From the NCBI GenBank assembly GCA_017609795.1, contig JAFCDH010000033.1, positions 1-22,289 on the forward strand: a DNA stretch of 22,289 bases, given 5' to 3'. The position numbers were made by a program, and so were the translations under genes. This stretch comes from Candidatus Pacearchaeota archaeon (GTDB taxonomy: Archaea > Nanobdellota > Nanobdellia > Pacearchaeales > GW2011-AR1). The notes under the pieces were generated by a model that saw nothing but the letters and a program-made list of their open reading frames with translations, searched no databases and was not told the DNA's origin. Of this stretch, positions 19,701 to 22,289 are shown in pieces; positions within the stretch are counted from its first letter, which is position 1; every line of letters starts with the position of its first letter.

Positions 19701-19946
19701 ATGCCCCTTAAAACCTGCATCTGCTGCAAACACAGGATAAAAATGTCATTTGGAAACACAAAATACTGTAATAACTGCTCATTTTTTGTCCAGGATCTAA
19801 GAATGGAGAATAACAATCTAAAAAATAACCAAAAACATATGAAAAAAACTATATCTAACCTTAAGACTATGCTTAAAACTCATTTAAAGCTACACCACAA
19901 GCAAAACTCACACATCACATATAAATTATGCTCAACATTCGGTTGA
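19701..19946 (+). CDS. Zinc-finger plus coiled-coil protein (81 aa)
   Basis: CICC (6-9) and CNNC (23-26) form a zinc ribbon at the N-terminus, followed by a Lys/Asn-rich helix or coiled coil (33-67) and a short Cys-containing tail. No Shine-Dalgarno site precedes the ATG, and an ATTTTA/TATAAA-type A/T stretch (19684-19699) may hold its promoter. Codon use differs from neighbours, with more A and C and few GTN codons. The last codons lie within a CTCAAC/GTTGAG hairpin (19931-19947). Likely a DNA-binding or adaptor protein; function unknown. Confidence 0.6.
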   Translation: MPLKTCICCKHRIKMSFGNTKYCNNCSFFVQDLRMENNNLKNNQKHMKKTISNLKTMLKTHLKLHHKQNSHITYKLCSTFG

Positions 19947-20111
19947 GGGGTAATTCTAGTAAGGTATTTACTTGAACACCTCTTTTTTCCTGGCTAGACT
20001 TCCTATTTATTTAGGTTTTGGATAGAACCTTGTAAAGTTTAGTTGGGTTTATTATTAAATGACAAATCAAAAACAAAAGATTTATATAGTATTTTGATAT
20101 CATAATATCAT
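19947..20111 (+). promoter_or_regulatory. Gap with promoter and possible operator of RHH-like gene
   Basis: After the terminator a weak hairpin (AGGTT...AACCT, near 20013-20031) is seen. A TATA box (TTTATATAG, 20081-20089) lies about 23-31 nt before the ATG at 20112. The direct repeat ATATCAT AATATCAT immediately precedes and touches the start codon, a natural place for a dimeric regulator to bind its own gene. Confidence 0.5.
19962..19988 (+). terminator. Hairpin with T-run terminator
   Basis: AGGTATT (19962-19968) pairs with AACACCT (19975-19981), with one mismatch, and is followed by CTTTTTT. This resembles an intrinsic terminator, and the T-run alone would favour archaeal termination. 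The 3' arm and tail (CTTGAACACCTCTTTT) repeat almost exactly the hairpin at 10724-10740. Confidence 0.5.
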
Positions 20112-20297
20112 ATGAAAGATGAATTTACAACAATACAAATTATGAAAAGCACCTGGCTAAGATTAAATCAAAGAAAAGCATATCCAAGTCAAACATTTGA
20201 TACAATTATAAATAATTTATTTGATTATGAAATAGCGAATATACATTACAAAAAAAAAGGAGAGGATGAAAATGCAAAACAAAATAATTTATCTTAG
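20112..20297 (+). CDS. Ribbon-helix-helix-like regulator (61 aa)
   Basis: The strand-like TTIQIMKSTWLRLNQRK (6-22), a turn at AYPSQ, then the helix TFDTIINNLFDYEIA (28-42) follow the RHH layout, ending in a Lys-rich tail. It is leaderless, as the promoter sits about 25 nt upstream. It is first in a set of small genes (42, 52 and 110 aa) and shares promoter style with the RHH-like genes at 5340, 10255 and 14271. It overlaps the 42-aa gene by 26 nt. Autoregulation through the ATATCAT repeats is inference. Confidence 0.6.
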   Translation: MKDEFTTIQIMKSTWLRLNQRKAYPSQTFDTIINNLFDYEIANIHYKKKGEDENAKQNNLS

Positions 20298-20400
20298 AGC
20301 AATACTTCAAGATAAATCTAAATCAGCGATAGAAAAAGATGTGGCCAGAAAAGAATTATTAGAAATTTTAGGAGAGGATGATGAAACAACAAATACATAA
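20272..20400 (+). CDS. Small helical protein (42 aa)
   Basis: The ATG at 20272 has a GGAGAGG site (20259-20265) at better spacing than the in-frame ATG at 20266. The product is one or two charged helices (KSAIEKDVARKELLEILGE). It overlaps the RHH-like gene upstream and the 52-aa gene downstream by 20 nt. Size and position would suit an antitoxin-like partner or an adaptor, but no match is recognised. Confidence 0.5.
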   Translation: MQNKIIYLRAILQDKSKSAIEKDVARKELLEILGEDDETTNT

Positions 20401-20539
20401 AAAATTTTATTGTCCTGTAGATAAATATAAAACAATGTTTGTTGGGCATGCAGAAAAGAAAGGAACTTTCATATGCAGTTCTTGTCGCTATACCACATCA
20501 AATCCAAAAGAAAAATTAAAAGAAGATATATTTAATTAA
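20381..20539 (+). CDS. Zinc-ribbon-like small protein (52 aa)
   Basis: The ATG at 20381 follows a GGAGAGG site (20371-20377). CPVD (11-14) and CSSC (32-35), with His23, give an incomplete zinc-ribbon pattern (Asp or His may replace a Cys), then a Lys/Glu helix. It is the third gene of the RHH-led set. Similar mini-ribbons occur at 10453 and 19701. Nucleic-acid binding is plausible. Confidence 0.55.
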   Translation: MKQQIHKKFYCPVDKYKTMFVGHAEKKGTFICSSCRYTTSNPKEKLKEDIFN

Positions 20540-20560
20540 ATTATAGGAGGTTAAAAAACA

Positions 20561-20893
20561 ATGGAAGAACAAAAAAGTGTAGGCGAATGGGATAGCTATA
20601 TTAGCAATTTCCTAAAAGCAGTAGATGTTTCTAGTGAAGACCAAATTTTTGTAGTTGTTTCTGCAGAAGAAGTAGATAACAGGGATGAAAAAACTATTCG
20701 ATTACATTTAGAAACTGATCAAATCAAATATACATTTGATTTGAATAAGACTAATGCAGTTTTCTTAAAAGATAATGGAATCAAACATCCTAAAGAAGTT
20801 GTAGGAAAGAAGTTATGTTTTAAGAAAGTTAATGTTCAAAATCCCCAAACCAAAAAAGAAGTTGAAGGATTAAGAATTTGCAAAGTAGAATAA
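20561..20893 (+). CDS. Hypothetical beta-rich protein (110 aa), OB-like
   Basis: A TAGGAGGT Shine-Dalgarno site precedes the ATG. The acidic N-terminus (1-30) is followed by alternating strands: QIFVVVSAEEV, KTIRLHLETD and IKYTFDLN. A helix with FLKDNGIKHPKEVVGKKL (68-85) and a last strand (GLRICKVE) follow. The plan recalls small phage or element proteins with a beta-barrel (OB-type) fold that bind single-stranded DNA or coat other proteins. I have a vague memory of similar NG..HP..VVGK proteins in archaeal elements, not verified. It precedes the folded gap at 20894-20990. Confidence 0.65.
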   Translation: MEEQKSVGEWDSYISNFLKAVDVSSEDQIFVVVSAEEVDNRDEKTIRLHLETDQIKYTFDLNKTNAVFLKDNGIKHPKEVVGKKLCFKKVNVQNPQTKKEVEGLRICKVE

Positions 20894-20905
20894 ATTATTA
20901 TTAAA

Positions 20906-20980
20906 CCCTCGCTTAGAGGGTGTTACAGTCGCTAGTTGACTTTATTCCGTAGCCAGGGACGGTAAAATAAATACCTGGCT
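20906..20980 (+). ncRNA. Folded intergenic segment with competing stems
   Basis: CCCTC (20906-20910) pairs with GAGGG (20916-20920), and AGTC (20927-20930) with GACT (20938-20941). CCGT (20947-20950) pairs with ACGG (20959-20962) around AGCCAGGG, whose AGCCAGG (20951-20957) is also a perfect 7-bp complement of CCTGGCT (20974-20980). The last two cross, so they are either a compact pseudoknot or alternative states. It lies between the 110-aa gene and the next ATG (20991), so it could control translation or be a small RNA. Confidence 0.45.
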
Positions 20981-20990
20981 CATAATCAAA

Positions 20991-21092
20991 ATGGAGATAA
21001 CACAACAAATAACACAAACAGCAAGTTGGGGAATAGGAATATTCTTTGCATTAATAGTTTTATATTTAGCAATTATACCCAAAGAAAAATGA
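20991..21092 (+). CDS. Single-TM microprotein (33 aa)
   Basis: The ATG directly follows the folded segment and the stop overlaps the next ATG (ATGA, 21089-21092). The peptide has a polar head MEITQQITQ and one hydrophobic helix (about 12-29) ending IPKEK. Coupling and hydrophobic pattern support it; no Shine-Dalgarno site is seen upstream, unless folding brings one close. Confidence 0.5.
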   Translation: MEITQQITQTASWGIGIFFALIVLYLAIIPKEK

Positions 21093-21307
21093 AAAACTTA
21101 GAAAATAAATTACCAAAACAATGTATTCATTTAGAATATTGCATAGTTAGAAAAACATTTAGAGATAAAAATGAATACAAAAATTATTCATTAGAAAAAT
21201 CAAAGGATTGTCAAACAGCAAAATTTTATTTAAGGTATCCTAATCATGAGGAAATGTTTATTCAAAATGAACAACAAACAACTTTTAAAAAAAATAGAAT
21301 TTATTAA
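21089..21307 (+). CDS. Small cysteine-containing protein (72 aa)
   Basis: The start at 21089 is preferred over the longer in-frame ATG at 21026 because it forms an ATGA overlap with the TM microprotein. CIHLEYC (12-18) and Cys40 give a partial metal-site pattern reminiscent of the protein at 16129 (CHKLGYC). The rest is Lys/Asn/Tyr-rich and soluble. It overlaps the methyltransferase gene by about 40 nt. Function unknown. Confidence 0.6.
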   Translation: MKNLENKLPKQCIHLEYCIVRKTFRDKNEYKNYSLEKSKDCQTAKFYLRYPNHEEMFIQNEQQTTFKKNRIY

Positions 21308-21926
21308 AGAAGAACAAAATAAGAATTGGAAAAATCTTATTTATGGAAAAGGAGATTTATATCAATCTTATGATGAATTAAATATCAAAGGAAAAAGAAA
21401 TACTAAAAAAAGGATTAAACAATATGAATTAAAAAAATATCTTCATGAATCATTTGATATTTTGGATATAGGATGTAATTGTGGTTTTATTGATTTACAA
21501 ATATCAAATTTAGTATTTTCTGTTGAGGGTGTAGAAATAAATCCTTATCTTGTGAAAATTGGAAATAAAGTTAAAGAACATTTGAATATTAAAAATGTTA
21601 ATTTCCATAATAAAAGTTTTGAAGATTTTAAGGGTGATGGAGTTTATGATGTTATATTTTCTTTTGCTTCTGATGAAGTAGCAGATGGATTATCAAATTT
21701 AAGTTATGAAGATTATATTAAGAAGATTGTTTCATTATTAAATAGAGAGAAATATTTGTTTTATGAAAGTTAAGCATCTGATTTATTTAATGGAAGTTGG
21801 GATAAGAAATATAAAATATTAAGAAAATATTTTGAAGTTATTAAAGAAAAGAAAATTAAATCAAAATATCCAATTAATGCAAGAGAAAGAATTTTTTTAA
21901 TATTAAAAAAAAGAGGGTGGTCATAA
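21267..21926 (+). pseudogene. SAM methyltransferase interrupted by in-frame TAA
   Basis: The start at 21267 (ATG, residue 8 of the longest frame from 21246) is chosen because the first seven codons overlap the upstream gene. SAM motif I is LDIGCNCGF (about 66-74), followed by an acidic motif II (GVEINPYLV, about 88-96) and a YDVIFS strand. At codon 169 (21771-21773) TAA stops translation after FYES. The same frame then continues for 50 residues, including DLFNGSW, YFEVIKEKKIKSKYPINARE and the final RIFLILKK strand, typical of this family's C-terminus, to TAA at 21924. A single base change such as CAA to TAA explains it. Either the gene is inactive or the truncated 168-residue protein still folds. 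Confidence 0.7.
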
Positions 21927-21927
21927 A

Positions 21928-22116
21928 ATGAACACATTAAAAAAACTACAACCTTATCAAGAAAGACAAATTAGAAATAGAGAAATAGTAATTCCATTAG
22001 GAACATTTAGTGAATCTAATAAATTAAAAGATAAACAATTATTAGAAACATTAATTGCATTGGAAATTGTAATTGGAACTATTATTGTTGGATTAATAGT
22101 TAATTTATTAAAATGA
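21928..22116 (+). CDS. Small membrane protein (62 aa)
   Basis: A polar, charged N-terminal half (1-38, with KLQPYQERQIRNRE) is followed by a hydrophobic helix (about 39-61) rich in Ile, Leu and Val. It has the tail-anchored plan seen for the protein at 8447. It starts 1 nt after the stop of the methyltransferase's extended frame, so that continuation is probably the original gene end. Its TGA overlaps the next ATG. Function unknown. Confidence 0.65.
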   Translation: MNTLKKLQPYQERQIRNREIVIPLGTFSESNKLKDKQLLETLIALEIVIGTIIVGLIVNLLK

Positions 22117-22289
22117 AAAAACAAAATGAACTAAAACTATTGCAAGAACAATTTGAATCAGCTATTGTTGGTTGGAGAAATTCTCTTGAACTTTGTAAAG
22201 AAATGTCCAAACAAATGAAAATTAATTTCTTTATATCAATATTATTACACTTACTTTGGCTTTCAATAGGAATTTTATTTGGATTAAGT
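22113..22289 (+). CDS. Partial small protein with TM, cut by window end
   Basis: The ATG overlaps the previous stop (ATGA) and the frame stays open for 59 codons to the edge. A charged helical head (1-35) is followed by a hydrophobic stretch from residue 38 (FFISILLHLLWLSIGILFGL). The coiled-coil-like head with a membrane helix resembles other members of the array. Its end and function cannot be judged here. Confidence 0.6.
   Translation, partial: MKKQNELKLLQEQFESAIVGWRNSLELCKEMSKQMKINFFISILLHLLWLSIGILFGLS

Noticed and set aside
21771..21773. Reassignment of TAA to an amino acid
   Set aside because: All other genes here, including long ones, end at TAA and overlap accordingly; a single mutation is simpler.
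1..22289. CRISPR array or rRNA genes
   Set aside because: No regularly spaced direct repeats of 20-40 nt and no rRNA-like conserved stretches were seen.

Overview
The window is strongly A+T-rich and reads as archaeal. First genes of operons sit about 25-31 nt downstream of TTTATA-type TATA boxes with almost no leader. Internal genes carry GGAGGTGA-type Shine-Dalgarno sites and overlap by ATGA or TAATG. The small zinc ribbons, the ribosomal uL29-like protein and the general protein style recall DPANN archaea (Pacearchaeota/Woesearchaeota type). That placement is inference. Gene content is accessory: tyrosine recombinase, SF3 (D5/P4-like) helicase, HerA/Zot-like P-loop ATPase, CoiA-like nuclease, GIY-YIG nuclease, transposase, single-chain restriction-modification enzyme, ribbon-helix-helix regulators and many tiny membrane proteins. 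It is best described as part of a virus, plasmid or integrated element of an archaeon. Both window edges cut genes.

Layout. 1-1364 (-): end-truncated Q-rich, coiled-coil protein. 1481-3449 (+): small ORF, 140-aa unknown, P-loop ATPase, a repeat-bearing gap and a 78-aa basic protein. 3527-4839 (-): GIY-YIG protein, 66-aa protein and tyrosine recombinase. 4911-5480 (-): a small operon led by an RHH-like regulator. 5533-10398 (-): a long, tightly overlapping array of about 20 small genes, also led by an RHH-like regulator. Most of these are membrane proteins, with zinc-binding miniproteins, two HExxH proteins (one frameshifted), a uL29-like protein and a SAM methyltransferase. 10453-10602 (-): zinc-ribbon protein, divergent from the right half. 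10758-14038 (+): transposase overlapping a one-polypeptide R-M-S enzyme. 14039-14270: gap with a candidate structured RNA. 14271-19591 (+): RHH-like regulator, two surface proteins, three small proteins, CoiA-like nuclease and SF3 helicase. 19592-22289 (+): zinc-finger protein, terminator-like hairpin, fourth RHH-like gene with small partners, a conserved-looking 110-aa protein, a folded intergenic segment, small TM/cysteine proteins and a methyltransferase interrupted by an in-frame TAA.

How the parts may work together: the recombinase would integrate the element and the SF3 helicase with the CoiA-like nuclease would serve replication or processing. The P-loop ATPase and the membrane-protein array could form a particle or transfer apparatus. 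The RHH-like proteins would control separate operons, and the R-M-S enzyme would defend the element. Functions beyond the recognised motifs are inference. About fifteen small genes listed here, 22-58 codons long, were read directly from the sequence from their RBS, overlap or promoter.
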